Shown piece after piece: positions 48,880-60,240 of a DNA stretch of 64,000 nt. Origin of the DNA: Isoetes taiwanensis (taxonomy: Eukaryota; Streptophyta; Lycopodiopsida; Isoetales; Isoetaceae); assembly GCA_021234155.1 (NCBI GenBank), contig JAJEKV010000036.1, forward strand, positions 10,677,426 to 10,741,425, written 5' to 3'. Position numbers and translations under genes: made by a program. How positions within the stretch are numbered: position 1 is the first letter of the stretch; each line of letters opens with the position of its first letter. The notes under the pieces were generated by a model that was given only the letters and a program-made list of their open reading frames with translations, did no database searches and was not told where the DNA came from.

Positions 48880-50050
48880 CTACAACTCCCCTTCACCGAT
48901 AATCTGAAAATGGTTTCGCATGGCACCTAAACCTGGAGCTCTAGCTTTGACAACAAAGTAATCCACACTGACCTCTTCATCACACGGTTTACTATCCAAA
49001 TATTGCCACATGTTGGCGGAAGGACAGTAGGCAAAGACTAAGATCTGTGTCTTCCCATTGCTATCGACAATGCAAGATTGCACACACACAAGATCATCAC
49101 TAGCAGTGGCTTTACTCAATGTCATGTCGTCATATATATCTGCTAGTGGAGTAAAAAGATATAATTCTCCTTCTTCGTTGCAAAGCCATATGGATAGTAA
49201 GTGCTGATTATCATTGATTCCAACCAACATCAGTTTGCCCTCCATTTGAATCAAAACATCTATACTCATACCCCCACGTTGATCTTCAGGTAGTAAGAAC
49301 TTATAAGACCAAGTATCTACATTAATGGAGTAGCTCCATATGTTGCCATCCTTTTCTAAAAAATAAATTGAGTTTCCAATAATGGGATGTGGTTGATTGG
49401 GTTCATTCAAATCACGAACATGTCCAGGATATCCAGATGTACTTCTACTCCAAGTTCCAATATGAGATTGATAAACGAGAAGATGAAGTGTTGTAGTAAG
49501 AAGGATAACAACATAACTGTTGTCTAACTTAACATGGAAAGATAAGTTACGCACATTGCCATCTGTGTGAGAGAGGGGAGGGCTACCCAAGGAGCGAAGT
49601 GAAGGGGATCTACACGGATCAAACAAGTATAATTTGTCAGACATGATATCATAAGCACAGATAATACCGTAAGAGGTATCGAGGTAGTGAATGAGATGAT
49701 CCCCAGGCCAAGTCTCCTCTTTCCAAGCCTGTTCTACACAAATGCAATGCTTAAGATCCTGACCTGGAAGAAGACCTATGTTAAGGTACCCACAAGTGGA
49801 TCTTACATGCCGTTCAGAAGTGCACGACAGGACAGATTGAAAATCGTCAAAAAACAGAGTAAGAAGAGCACTGGCTTTGGTTATAGACATAACCTATGGT
49901 AGATCCCCGTTTCCAAAACTCCTTAGAATGAATGAAATGGTACTAGTATTTGGAGACGAGAGAAGATCGAGCCACATTTCCGACGTCGTCCAATATTCGT
50001 AGCACTTTCTCAACAACCTCCTCCGGCAGCATGCTGAAGGTTGCCTCCAT
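48880..50050 (-). pseudogene. F-box protein with propeller-like C-terminal domain, damaged near the start
   Basis: From ATG 50050 (minus strand) the sequence reads an F-box start: MLPEEVVEKVLRILDDVGN and then ARSSLVSKY. It meets a TAG at about 49963 where Trp is usual, and a +1 shift is needed to reach the long frame. That frame opens at ATG 49890 and runs 336 codons to 48880 with repeating blocks such as DHLIHYLDTSYGIICAYD, KLYLFDPCRSPSLRSLG and NSIYFLEKDGNIWSYSIN, as in F-box-associated kelch-like propellers. An F-box protein would act as a substrate adaptor of an SCF ubiquitin ligase. No intron fits both the stop and the frame, so the gene is probably broken. The intact 336-codon body suggests recent loss, or a sequencing error at the F-box. 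Confidence 0.65.
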
Positions 50051-50259
50051 TTTGCAACACCGTCGAGCTCATCAGTCCAAAACAAAGCAAATCATGAAAG
50101 GCAGAGTAAATAACTGCCATGCTCTTGGAAGCCGGAGGAAAATGCTTGGACGAAGAAAAGGATCGAGCTGCGAGCATAGCCACGCCTGCGAAGGAATGGG
50201 GCTGGATGACCGAGAGTTTACAGGAAGCAGCCAGTTTGGAGCAGTCACCAGCGTATGCT

Positions 50260-51170
50260 AGGCATATGCCGGCATATACCTAGATATGCCCACAAACCCA
50301 CATAAACGAGGGTTTGCCCCCCTAAGGGCAACCCAAAAAATAACATCTCCCATAACACAACAAAATAAAATAATAGCGTAATACCATAATAGCATTTGTT
50401 AGGTACATTTAATCTCCATGAATAATCCAAGTGCACATAATCTAATTATTGCATCTTCCAGTAAGTAAACATGGCTTCAATGACTTTAGGCCCAAATCTC
50501 CAATAATGGGTTGAAGCCAGAAAACCTTTATTGTCCTATCTTTGTTGAATATGTTTTTATCACAAAACTTATTTCAATAGCTATGAGACTAAATAGTGAT
50601 ATTGCTTCATTTAGCAGATTTGTACATGTCATCTAACTGAACCTAATTTTTGCATTAATAGGTTGTGCTAAATGACATCATTCCCTACTATTGGATTCTA
50701 ATGGGTCTTGGACTTTATCGGGTTTCTAAAAAAAAATCAAAAAAGATGTGCGCCTTTGATTTTGGCTTGCTCCCCTATGGCTTTATGTAGGGGTCTAGAT
50801 GCAATACAGGTGGCATGCTCTCTCATCAACATGGCAATCCCATGGAGAGAATGACGGTGCAGTGCATTGAAGCAAGAACGCCATGGCATCGAAGCAAGAA
50901 AGCTTCAGATTCGAAGCAAGCACGGTGGAACCAAGCTTGGCGCCGAATTAAACTTTCAACGGATTTATTCTGGCTGCCTTGCTTTAGAATACAAGCGTTG
51001 AATCCTGCTTCGAGTCGTGCTACAAGGAGAAGAAACAATCATTTAACTGCAAAAGAGCGCAGACTCTCCAAACCCAGTTCTATTTGATCTGCTATGTTGT
51101 CTCACCTTTGCAACCAAGTTTGACGACCAAGCTAGACGGCCGAATGCTCCAAATTTACTCTCTGACATCG
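50260..51170. other. no gene seen
   Basis: AT-rich spacer. Plus-strand frame 50815-51087 is rich in basic residues and built from repeated GAAGCAAG words, not a convincing protein. Confidence 0.45.
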
Positions 51171-51183
51171 CTACCCATCATCG

Positions 51184-51594
51184 CAGGAACGCCGTAAATC
51201 TACTCCGAGATGTGGTAAACCCGGACACATGTCCAGGTTAACCACTATCTGTCCGAGCTAAACATTGTTTTTGTCCGAGCTAACCACCATTTTTTGGCTA
51301 GAATAACCATGCGATGAACTGAGATCGAAACTGTGTTCTGACATGCTGATCTTGGAATAGAGCTTGTAATCTGCTCTTTAAACGATTTAATCCGGTTCAA
51401 ACACCAATAGAATCACCTTGCCAGCCCCTAAAAACCTCATTCATTCAAGAGAGCAAGGGATTTGAGCACTGATCAAGCAAGATCAGTGAAAAAACATGCA
51501 GAAACCCTTGTTTTTTGTGCTTGAAACTGAGCAGCAGTGGTTAACCCGGACATGTATCCGGGTTTACCACATCCCGGAGTAGATTTACGGCCAT
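51184..51594. mobile_element. Mutator-like foldback MITE
   Basis: About 58 bases at each end are reverse complements with few mismatches (left 51191-51250, right 51533-51590; core GTAAATCTACTCCG and TGTGGTAAACCCGGA). The flanks carry the same ten bases, CCCATCATCG, at 51174-51183 and 51595-51604. Long TIRs and a 9-10-bp target duplication fit a Mutator-type non-autonomous element. It is 411 bp and has no coding capacity. Confidence 0.82.
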
Positions 51595-51604
51595 CCCATC
51601 ATCG

Positions 51605-52420
51605 TATGTGCAAATTTAGCACTGCTTCCTGTTTGTGCAAAATCCGGGACAATTCAAGATCTTCAGGTAAACAAACCTATTTGTCCTATGTCTGTCAAGC
51701 GCCCCATCTTCAAATCTTACCCAATCGGCCATCCTTGCAGTTGGAGCAATCCATTCTTTGCAAAACAATCGTACCTCTCCTGTCTCCCTCAAGCGCCATT
51801 TCTTTCTGTTCCATAATTGAAGAGACACTTGGTTTTCATGCTGCACAACCCAGAATAGAAACAATATGATCTTTAATATGATCTTTAGGCGCACAAAAAA
51901 CACCATTGAAGCAACAAGCCAATTGAAGCAACAAGCCAATCCAACGGCTATCATGTTTTCCAACAAAAAAAAATTTAAAACCTGAGAGTAAAAATGATTG
52001 CAGAACTCTAATTGGAATTGTATTTAATTTGAATAGCTTGATAAACCCTTACATAAATATAACGCCTAAGTTTTGGAGTAGCATAAGCATTGCATTCCCA
52101 ACTTGGTACCTGGAAGAGAGTTTGAAGTCATGACATAAATGGATAGCAAGAGAGTTTGATAAATGAAAGTCATGCATATTTGAGGAAGAAAGTTATATTT
52201 GAGGAAGAAAGTTTGACACCTAAGTTTGGTACCTGCCAGGGCATCAAATCAAATGGATCCTTATACAAAAAGCTTTTCTCAACACCTTTTAGCTTCTTTA
52301 GTTGAATCAAACACAGAGAGGAGGAGGGCTAGTTGAAGAAATTACATACATCCAACACAAGATAGATTCATAGTGGGGGTGCATCAGGATGAAAATGATA
52401 TGGTTCGAAAGAGGCACAGG
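51605..52420. other. spacer downstream of the ZF-HD gene
   Basis: No gene seen. It holds short direct duplications (TTGAAGCAACAAGCCAA twice near 51905-51940; ATTTGAGGAAGAAAGTT twice near 52180-52215). It should contain the 3' UTR and poly(A) site of the minus-strand ZF-HD gene. Confidence 0.4.
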
Positions 52421-52426
52421 GGCGCG

Positions 52427-53191
52427 CTAAGGCAAGGGGGGAGGGGAAGGGGAGGGGGAAGGGGGGAGATTCTTCTTGCCGAAGGTGTTCTTGTTATTAT
52501 GCATCCACACCTTGAGGACGTGGCGTTTCACATTGGTGTCAGCGCAAAACTGCTGGACAGAGGCTTCGTCCTGCTTTTGGATCCGCCAGTTAAGCTGCTC
52601 GGCAAAGGCGAACATCTTCTGCTTCTGGTCGAGGGTGAATTTGGTCCGGAATCTTTTTTTGGAGCCGGAGGAGGAGGGCAAGACGGGCGGGTCGTCGCCG
52701 GGATCTCGAGAACCGATGGCCATGACCGGCGGGAGAGCCAGGGCGGCCATGTTGTGGGTATGGTGGAGCCCGGCTCTGGCCGTGCGGCACAGCCCGCAGA
52801 CGTGCGGCGTCTCGCCGTCCACCTCGCGCCTGTGGAAGTTGCGGTGGCAGCCGCACGCGGCGCATTTCAGGACCCCTTCTTCCCCGCCCGGCATAAATTC
52901 GCCGCAGCCGTCCACCGCATGGCAGCCAATGCTCGCCGCGTGGTTTTTGCAGCACTCCCTGTACCGCACCCTGCCGCTGGCTTCCCCCCTCTCGCTCTCC
53001 TCCGTCTCCTCGCTTGCCGTCGCCGGGCTTGCGATGCCGCCCGCTGCCGCACCCGCGGCAACCCCCATCGCCCCTGCGGCACTAAACCCCCCGCCTGCGA
53101 CCCCCGCCCTCAGCCGCGCGGATTCGTGCGCAGAGCCGAAGTTTGCAGGCATTGGTATCCTCAAATCTCCCTCGTTCTGCTGTAAATCCAT
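52427..53191 (-). CDS. zinc-finger homeodomain (ZF-HD) transcription factor
   Basis: Intact single-exon gene of 254 codons. The first ATG of the frame (53191, MDLQQNEGD) is taken as the start; the frame extends 13 codons upstream without ATG. Residues of about 75-125 form the ZF-HD dimerisation domain: [49 protein letters not shown], with all the usual Cys and His residues. Residues of about 178-240 form the homeodomain: [19 protein letters not shown] and [20 protein letters not shown], with the recognition-helix WMHNNKN typical of this family. An Ala/Gly-rich linker precedes the finger. The protein ends in a Pro/Ser repeat. ZF-HD proteins are plant-specific nuclear dimers binding ATTA-core sites; which member this is cannot be told. 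The GC-rich coding sequence stands out from AT-rich flanks. Confidence 0.96.
   Translation of the reverse strand: MDLQQNEGDLRIPMPANFGSAHESARLRAGVAGGGFSAAGAMGVAAGAAAGGIASPATASEETEESERGEASGRVRYRECCKNHAASIGCHAVDGCGEFMPGGEEGVLKCAACGCHRNFHRREVDGETPHVCGLCRTARAGLHHTHNMAALALPPVMAIGSRDPGDDPPVLPSSSGSKKRFRTKFTLDQKQKMFAFAEQLNWRIQKQDEASVQQFCADTNVKRHVLKVWMHNNKNTFGKKNLPPSPSPSPPPLP
52434..52467 (+). other. G-run tract in the 3' end of the ZF-HD coding region
   Basis: Five runs of four to six G separated by single A or AA lie on the plus strand, the non-coding strand of the gene. They encode the Pro/Ser tail. Such a tract can form a G-quadruplex in DNA. Confidence 0.8.
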
Positions 53192-53800
53192 TCCCCTACA
53201 TTTCGCCCATTGCCTTTCTCCAGCTTGCAACTCGAAGAATTTGTTCCCCCGCTGCCTAAAATCTCAAATTCAAGCCACAACCCTGCAGATTCTCGCTTAA
53301 ATCTCAACTTCTAGCTCAAAATTTGCACCCAATCTGCAGATTTTTCCAACCCAATGCTTATTCTGGCAAAAAGCTCCGCCCAATCAATCCCTCGACCGAC
53401 TATCTGCCGATTCTGCTCATTAAAAACCCACATACATCACAACATTTTAGCACAGTGCCAGTCTGATACATTAATCCTTTGTTAACAGAAAAACTACAGT
53501 TCAGCTACTGCCGCAGCTCCATCGCCACTCATTCTGCGGTAAATCGATGCATTTTGCCCTCCCCTGCTCGCTACATTATGCATAATACACCTCTCCGCTG
53601 GTCAAACGCGGAATTTGATCCAAAAATGCAGCCCCAGCGGCTAAATCTCAAATCCAAGCTCAAAATTTGCACTCAATCCTGAAGATTCTTTCAACCCAAC
53701 ACACAATCTGACAAAAATTTCTGACCAATCAACCCATCAACAGGCTAAAACTATCTGGTCATACAAAAACCCACATAAACCCGAACAGTAACGGTCTGAT
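53180..53800. repeat. diverged tandem duplication over the 5' end of the ZF-HD gene
   Basis: The stretch from about 53175 to 53470 resembles 53525-53805 (period about 355 bp). Shared words include CTCAAAATTTGCAC at 53317 and 53658, TTCAACCCAA-like words, and AAAAACCCACATA at 53421 and 53765. The duplicated part includes the start codon region: the upstream copy (near 53540, minus strand) reads ATC-GAT-TTA-CCG-CAG-AAT where the gene has ATG-GAT-TTA-CAG-CAG-AAC, so it lacks the ATG. Confidence 0.65.
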
Positions 53801-54890
53801 ATAAAAATACCTAAGAGAATGCCGGAGCTCCATGAAGAGAGGGGCCCAAGGAGAGGTGAAAAACGCGAAAAGCTTCAAATCGAAGGCGGAGCCACGGCGA
53901 AGGCGAATCGGGGAATCGAAAGGAAGAAGAAATGCTGCAGCGGCGGGGCGAGGAAGGGGAGCGATGGAGGGCGAGGCGGCGCCGGAGAGGGCGAAAGAAG
54001 GAAGGGCTTGACTTATCCATGGGAGGAACGTGAGGTTAACGCAGATCTAAGCTTGGAGTGGGCTGTGTTAATTGAGGCCTCAGTATTCCGACACAGCAGC
54101 ACATACCGGAAAACTCGCCCATGCTGCCTGCTTCTTACAAACATTAAACCTTGCCCCACTTCCCCCATGTTCCCTCATTATTTCTCTTTTTGCCCCCCCT
54201 CCCCAACCATGGTTCGAAAATAGGGGGTTTTGAACACCCCTCCCACTTTTCAATTTTTGAACTCCCTAGCTCCACCCCCTCGCCTCTGGCCTCCCCAGTT
54301 CATCCCCTCTCCTCCCATCCTGTCGGCCTACTAGCACTTCCGTCTCACCACCCAATAGCTCCAACATGCCTTCCCCTGATGTTGGCATGTTGCCGCTATT
54401 CCCTGCATCTCATCATCCAATATCATTTCTCCATGTCGGCATGTTGGCACTACACCTTCAACCTCATCAACCTAATACCCTCATCCAATCTTCTCCATTT
54501 CTGCCCGCATTGCTTGCACCTGTTGCTACAACCTCGTTAACTATTGGGTTCTTGTCGCCGCTCAACATCGATCGTCTCTGCCTGATTCTGTTGGCATGTT
54601 GGTGCTTGTTCTTGCATCTTTAGCCCAGTGTATATTCATCTTTTGTTTGAAATAACTAACTTGCGCTTCTGGTCCGCTACATCTGTGATGACCCTTTGTG
54701 CATGTACGGTCATCACGACCATATGGACACTAATGATTGCCATCGTCACCGCATAGCGTTTATTAATATAACTAATGAGCATCGAGACTGCATTGCGGAA
54801 CACATTACCAATAATAACTGCTAAATAAAGTCACATGCTTAGCAACAGACAATTATATGTCTAATCTCAAAAGTCTAGATTGTTAGTCAC
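53800..54890. other. GC-rich then C-rich region upstream of the ZF-HD gene
   Basis: The stretch 53819-54020 is CpG-rich and may hold the promoter or 5' UTR of the minus-strand gene. Frames on it (plus 53819, minus 54020) are composition-driven. From 54200 to 54620 the plus strand is C/T-rich with recurring ATGTTGGCATGTTGG words. No gene is called. Confidence 0.4.
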
Positions 54891-55865
54891 GAAATTCATG
54901 TTAGTGAACAAATTGCAGCATCACAAGTTGCTTGGCGCCAAGACCATTTTAAATTTTGTCGTTCCATTAGGCTAATTGTACATCCAGGATGCTTCGCGTC
55001 AAGACCGTTTTAAAATTTTGTCGTTCTATTAGGCGAAGATTATAGAAAAGATGGATATTGCAACATGAGACAATCATATGGTTAATCTCAAAACCGAAGT
55101 GTCCTGCCAAATTCATATTATAGGAACTAATTGTACTAACCAAGTTGCTTCCTGTGAGGACAATGTAAATTTTATTGTTTGCTGATTCAAGCATATTACT
55201 ACGGAAGCCGCCTTTGATATACTCAAGACTAGAAGTGGCACACTAATTCTCGAAGACCCATATACATAGATACTACAAATATGTGCGTTCACAACTTTGG
55301 AATTAACATATGCTTCATCAAAATCATGGATTGTAGTATTTTTGGATGTTCTTACATTTTAGACATCACATTTGAATATCTATTCAACCAATGCCTTTCC
55401 TCGTTGTCGGCTTGTTGGTACTATTGCTTACATCTTATCAACGAATACCATTGCTCGATGTCGACATGCTGGCACTCTGCACTAAATTCATGTCAGTGAA
55501 CTAATTGCACCATCACAAGCTGCTTCACGCCATGTCCATTTTAAACTTTGCCGTTCTATTAGGCTATGCTTCACAGCCAAAACCTTTCTAAATTTTATCA
55601 TTCTATGGTGAAGTTTATACCAAAGCTGGACATTGCAACATGGGATAATTATGTGGTTAATTCAAAACTTAAGTGGCCTACCAAATTCATATTATTGGAA
55701 CTAGATATACTAACCAAATTGCTTCGTGCAAGACGATGTATATTTTATTGTCTGTTTATTACTTAACCATTCCTACAAAAGCCTCCTTTGATATACCCAA
55801 GGCTAGAAATGGCGCACTAATTTTCCAAGGAACATGTACATCAATGATACAAAATACAGATTAAA
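54885..55865. repeat. diverged tandem duplication with period about 592 bp
   Basis: Unit 1 (about 54885-55280) and unit 2 (about 55480-55865) share ordered blocks: AAATTCATGT then AGTGAAC, CATCACAAG then TGCTT, TTGCAACATG, CCAAATTCATATTA, TTTGATATAC and CACTAATT. Inside unit 1 a 45-base block around CGTTCTATTAGGC or CGTTCCATTAGGC is itself repeated (54925-54970 and 54988-55035). No coding capacity is evident. Confidence 0.75.
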
Positions 55866-55918
55866 TATCTATTAGGTCAGCCTATTAATGTGACTCAGCA
55901 AGCACCTTTTTCCACATG

Positions 55919-56818
55919 TGTTGGTGACATGGACTATCTATAAAGGCCATAGTCACGTAGGATTTAGGTAGGGTTTGTTCTCATGCATGCTTCGAGCAGC
56001 CTATATCCTTTTTCTTGTCTTTTTCTATTCCTTCGATTCACTCAGTCATAGAGCACTTTCAAGGTATTAGAGCTCTAGCTTGGAAGAAAGAGTTAGCATC
56101 AATGTACTCACAAGTTTTTTGTAGATTACATGAGCTTAGCTACCTTCAGAAGAATTCCTGGGGCTTCTCAACAATCCAAGATTTATTTATCTGCATCAGA
56201 AGACGTCACAAGATTTCTTGGTAGCTTTGCAAAAGCCGGGGAATTCGCTAAAAATTGCAAATTCTGGAGCAAGAATAGTCAGACCCTTTAATTCTTGCTG
56301 CACTGGACCGTTTTTTAGGTGAGCATAGTTATATGCATACCCAAATTCGAAATTACATAAAATTATATGCCACTGAGCAAGTTTGGGTCAGATTTAAGAT
56401 CTCAAACTTCATTAGATCTAAGTGCTTCCCTTCCTTAGATCTCTTAGATCTAAGTGCTTGGAGTCGCCCTATTGGTAGATCGATTCAGATTTATTCCACC
56501 CTAGCCACTCACCACATTCGTCACCACTCACCACACTTGTCACCACTCACCACACTCGTCATATACCGTATATGGAGGGATGTACGCGCATGCATGCGTG
56601 CAGGATATTTGCACGTATGCATTGTGGGATGATTACCACTGTATTGTCTGAGCAGAGAGAGAAGAACAGGGGAACGGTGTATTGAGAGAGAGGATTTTGC
56701 TTGATCTAGCTATGGAGATGATGATTCTTTGTGTTGTGCATTGCCTTGATCTGATAGATTGAGCTTGGATTGTTGGGTTTTTCATCCTTCTTGCAAGGTT
56801 AGAGTTCAGGCTCTAACA
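55919..56818 (+). repeat. probable 5' LTR of the second Gypsy element
   Basis: The end is well placed: CTCTAACA at 56811-56818 is followed by a primer-site-like TGG stretch. The start is chosen at TGTTGG (55919) because it mirrors the AACA end and lies 15 bases before a TATA-like CTATAAAGG (55936). With no 3' LTR the start cannot be confirmed. Units of TCACCACTCACCACA lie within it at 56505-56565. Confidence 0.5.
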
Positions 56819-56821
56819 ATT

Positions 56822-56839
56822 TGGCGACCACGGTGCTCG
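56822..56839 (+). promoter_or_regulatory. candidate primer binding site of the second Gypsy element
   Basis: TGGCGACCACGGTGCTCG begins four bases after the LTR end, and TGG complements the CCA end of a tRNA. I did not assign the tRNA. Confidence 0.55.
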
Positions 56840-57031
56840 ACAGACCATTGATCGGCAAGAATTTCCATTGGAAAAGGAGTTGCTACCATTGGTATTGGTG
56901 ATCGTCGGTAAAGAACGACACCATTGAGGAAGGAGCAATTTCTTTGGGAGAAGGGGATTTTGCCGTAATTGATTTGTGGGGTAAAATTTGACAAGGGGAG
57001 CATAGTTTTATGCCCAAGAGAAGTAAGAAGG

Positions 57032-57398
57032 AGATCCCACTAAGCTCCATCGTAACAAGATGGGAGTCTTTCCTAGCAGTTGGTCAGTGGCCAAGCAGCA
57101 GGCGTTCCATTTATGCAGAGCTTGGCTTATGTGGTTGATTTGGAAAAGACGGAGAGCGAAGGTCTTCCAGAATGCAGTGCTTAGCCCTTTTCAGTTGGTT
57201 CCGATCTTGAGGCATAAGTTGTGGCAGGCTTACCAAGTCTCAAGCTTGTCTGGCACAGTTAAGCGGGAAATTTGGTCGACATTCCTACAGATTGTGAATC
57301 ATGATGGGCACTTCATTTCTTAGCACCACACTTATCATTGTACTTGATCACATTCTAGTGGTTTAATATATTCCTATATTCTTCAAAAAAAAAAAAAG
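57032..57398 (+). mobile_element. 5'-truncated LINE nested in the Gypsy leader
   Basis: A frame (57060-57323) reads as the terminal part of a plant LINE ORF2 (LMWLIWKRRRAKVFQNA then SPFQLVPILRHKLWQ), followed by a short 3' UTR and a run of A at about 57385-57397. AAGAAGG stands on both sides (57025-57031 and 57399-57405), a probable target duplication. The insertion sits between primer site and gag. Confidence 0.72.
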
Positions 57399-57411
57399 AA
57401 GAAGGGGACCG

Positions 57412-59269
57412 GTGAGTCAATCTTTGGGCTCAAAATTGCATCAAGATTCAATTTCGTTTTCAGATTTGGGAGCAGATCTGGGGTCTAATTCTCAGATCCA
57501 GGAGGTTTTGATTCCATTTACCGATCTAGAAGGTAATCCAATTTCGTTTTTCAAATTGAAGGGAGGTTCAATTTCGTTTTTCCAATTTCAAGAAACCCAA
57601 GAAGAGGCAGAGATGGCTGTATTACCATCTATGGTATGGGGTTTTCAGACAATGGGGATTCCAAAGTTTGATGATCTGGTGGATCGGGATCCTTTGAAGC
57701 ATATTGTGAAGTTTGAGAGGTATTGCCAGCAAGTTACCCCCTGCTGATTACTTGCTTTGGTTTCATAGTTCTTTGCAAGATTCAGTGGAGGAATGGACAC
57801 AAACTCAGCCAGATACCATGACATATCAGGAATTAAAGGAAGCTTTCATTGCTAATTATCAAGAAGTTCATGGTAAGGATAAGACTATGGAAAGGTGGAC
57901 CAATTTCACACAAAAGGAAGATGAATCAATTAGAGAGTATAATCAGAGGTATATTGCGGTTCTCAAAGCCGTGGTTCATTGGAAGATTGCAAGGAATGAT
58001 GAAATGGATATTCAATGGTATGTAAAGGGGCTGAAACGAGCTATTGCTCATAAGATGAAGGCTAAACAACCTACAACATTACTAGAGGCACAAAAGTATG
58101 CTCTCAAGGCTGAAGATAAGTTGGGATACATTCATGAAGTTGCTGCTCCAGAGCATAAAACAGAGGATATTGCAGCCAAGATTTATAAGCTTACAATTGG
58201 TGAGAAGCCAAGGGAGGTGCAATTTATTACTTGTGAATATTGTGGGTCTATTGGGCATTCTGATACTACATGTAGATTGCTGAAATTCTGCTCAAGATGC
58301 CAAATCAAGGGCCATAATGATCAAGAGTGTAGGGAGAAGAGATTCTTTGAGAGGGCCAATCCGGTATTTGCTGTTATGCAACAAGCACCACCTATTCCTA
58401 TTCAACCAATGCAAGCAGCACCTATTATACCACAAGTTCCAATGATGCCACAAGCTCCAATTGCTCAACAAGCTCCAATGGGTTCCACACAAATGGTGCA
58501 GCCAAAACAGGGATGGTATCCAAGTAAGGCTCATTTGTATTGCAAGTTATGTGATAAATTCAAGCATGATGAGACTACTTGTTGGAAAATTCATGGGAAA
58601 CCGGAATGGGCAACCAACAAGTATCCACCCAGGCAGCAAGTGTTTGAATCAGTACCTCTTCCTAATAATGATGTTCGCATTCAAGATGCAAAGTACATTG
58701 AAAATCCTCAAGTTAAGGCTCTTATTGAGGAGCTTAAGAAGCAAGAGAAGGCAAAATCAGTAGTAAATTGTGGATTTGTTGAGGTGGAGACTGACCCATT
58801 TCAGCAAGAAGAAGAGATTGGAGAAGTAAATGCGGTTATAAGATCACAAAAGGTGGTGCAAGAACCAAGAGTAGTGCCAATTGCGGAGAAGACTAAGACT
58901 GTATTTCCAAAGGCTTTGAAGGGACAAGCTTTGAAGGTATCATAACCTAAGAAGGTGCAATTCAGTGTGCTGCCCACAGAACAGTTTCAGTCTATAGAAG
59001 ACAATCAGCCCATAATGATGCCTCCTATGGTGGATGAGGAAATTCAAAATGAAGATGATGTGATCAGCCAAGTTTTGGCCACTAAAGTTACACTTACTCT
59101 TGAGCAATTGATGCATTATTCTCCCAATTTGTTGCAAGAGTTAGGAGGAAGAACAAAATCAGAAATTTCAGTCCAACAAATTATATCAAATGATGCCGAC
59201 AAGAGGAGAATGGAGCCACCAGCCCGGCAATCCAAGGATCCTGGGCCATTTCTTTGTGATGTGAGTTAA
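57412..59269 (+). pseudogene. gag of the second Gypsy element
   Basis: A first frame runs to 57747. A one-base slip in a C run at about 57735 then moves to the frame that continues as ADYLLWFHSSLQDSVEEW, the retrotransposon gag core (also MERWTNFTQKEDESIREYNQ). Three zinc knuckles of CX2CX4HX4C follow: CEYCGSIGHSDTTC, CSRCQIKGHNDQEC and, after a Met/Gln/Pro/Ala-rich linker, CKLCDKFKHDETTC. A TAA at 58943-58945 interrupts the frame, which otherwise runs on to 59269. Gag coats and packages the element RNA. Most Gypsy gags have one knuckle, so three is notable. Confidence 0.88.
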
Positions 59270-60240
59270 TGGATATCTAATCAAAGAGGCCAACATAGAT
59301 ACTGGCAGTGGAGTGAATGTAATGCCTTACCACATAATGCTTCAAGTTGGATTGAAAATGATGGAACCGACAACTATGATGCTCAAAGCATTCAATCAAA
59401 TGAAGGTGCAGCCTATGGGAGTCATCAGAAATGTTTTATGCAAGGTTTATGAGGTGGAAGCAATCTTGGATTTCATGGTTTTGAAATTTCCAGAGAGTGT
59501 GCATGCTGAAACTTATACTTTGTTGCTGAGTCGTACATGGTTAGATGCCGTACAAGCTGAGACTTCATGGAGGAAGCGTGAAATGAACATCTTTCAAGGG
59601 GAACACAAGGTTACTATAGATCATCCTCTGAAATCAGCAAAAGGTACCTTTCTTTGCAATCCTTCTTTGAGCAGCCCGCAGTTAGAAATCGGCAAAGAGA
59701 ATGCTATGGTGTCCGGGCAGCAAGGTCCTAGTTGTTTTCATGTCTTGGAAGTGGGTGACAAGGAAGATAAGACTTTGTACAAGTGGTTAAAAGGTACCCA
59801 AATTTCAGAAATATGTCATTTACAGCAGCAAGTTGCCGATAAGTATATTCAAAGACTTGAAAGTATTAGTGAAGATGAGTTACAAGAGACTCTTGTGAAC
59901 ATGCAGGAAGAGTCCATTCAAAGACCCATTGAGGAGACTTTATTCCAGCAAGGAATTGATCAAGATCAAGTAGAGATGCTGATTTTGACATCAAGCATGG
60001 ATGGGGTAAACAGAAATCAGCCCACTATACAAGTACAAGCAGCTTGGTGGCATGCGCACATTCTGGAGGATGAGGTAAATCAGATCAGTCCATATTCACC
60101 ACGGTCATTAATCATCACATCCACCACATCCATTACAATCACCACAGTCATCACACGCACCACATTCATCACTGTCACCACAATCACCACATTCACCACA
60201 TTCGTCACCACACTCACCACCTTCATTACAGTCACCACAT
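59268..60240 (+). pseudogene. protease and linker of the second Gypsy element
   Basis: After a one-base shift the frame reads GYLIKEANIDTGSGVNVMP, with the active-site Asp-Thr-Gly at about 59294-59302. It continues through a retropepsin-like stretch (MVLKFPESVHAETYTLLLS, RTWLDAVQAE) to 59640, where a long acidic linker begins. At about 60100-60240 the frame enters a CACCACA-rich minisatellite and is lost there; RT continues in another frame. The DTG is intact. Confidence 0.8.

Noticed and set aside
52373-53300. Plus-strand frames of 270 and 274 codons opposite the ZF-HD gene
   Set aside because: They are antisense shadows of the GC-rich ZF-HD coding sequence, without recognisable domains.
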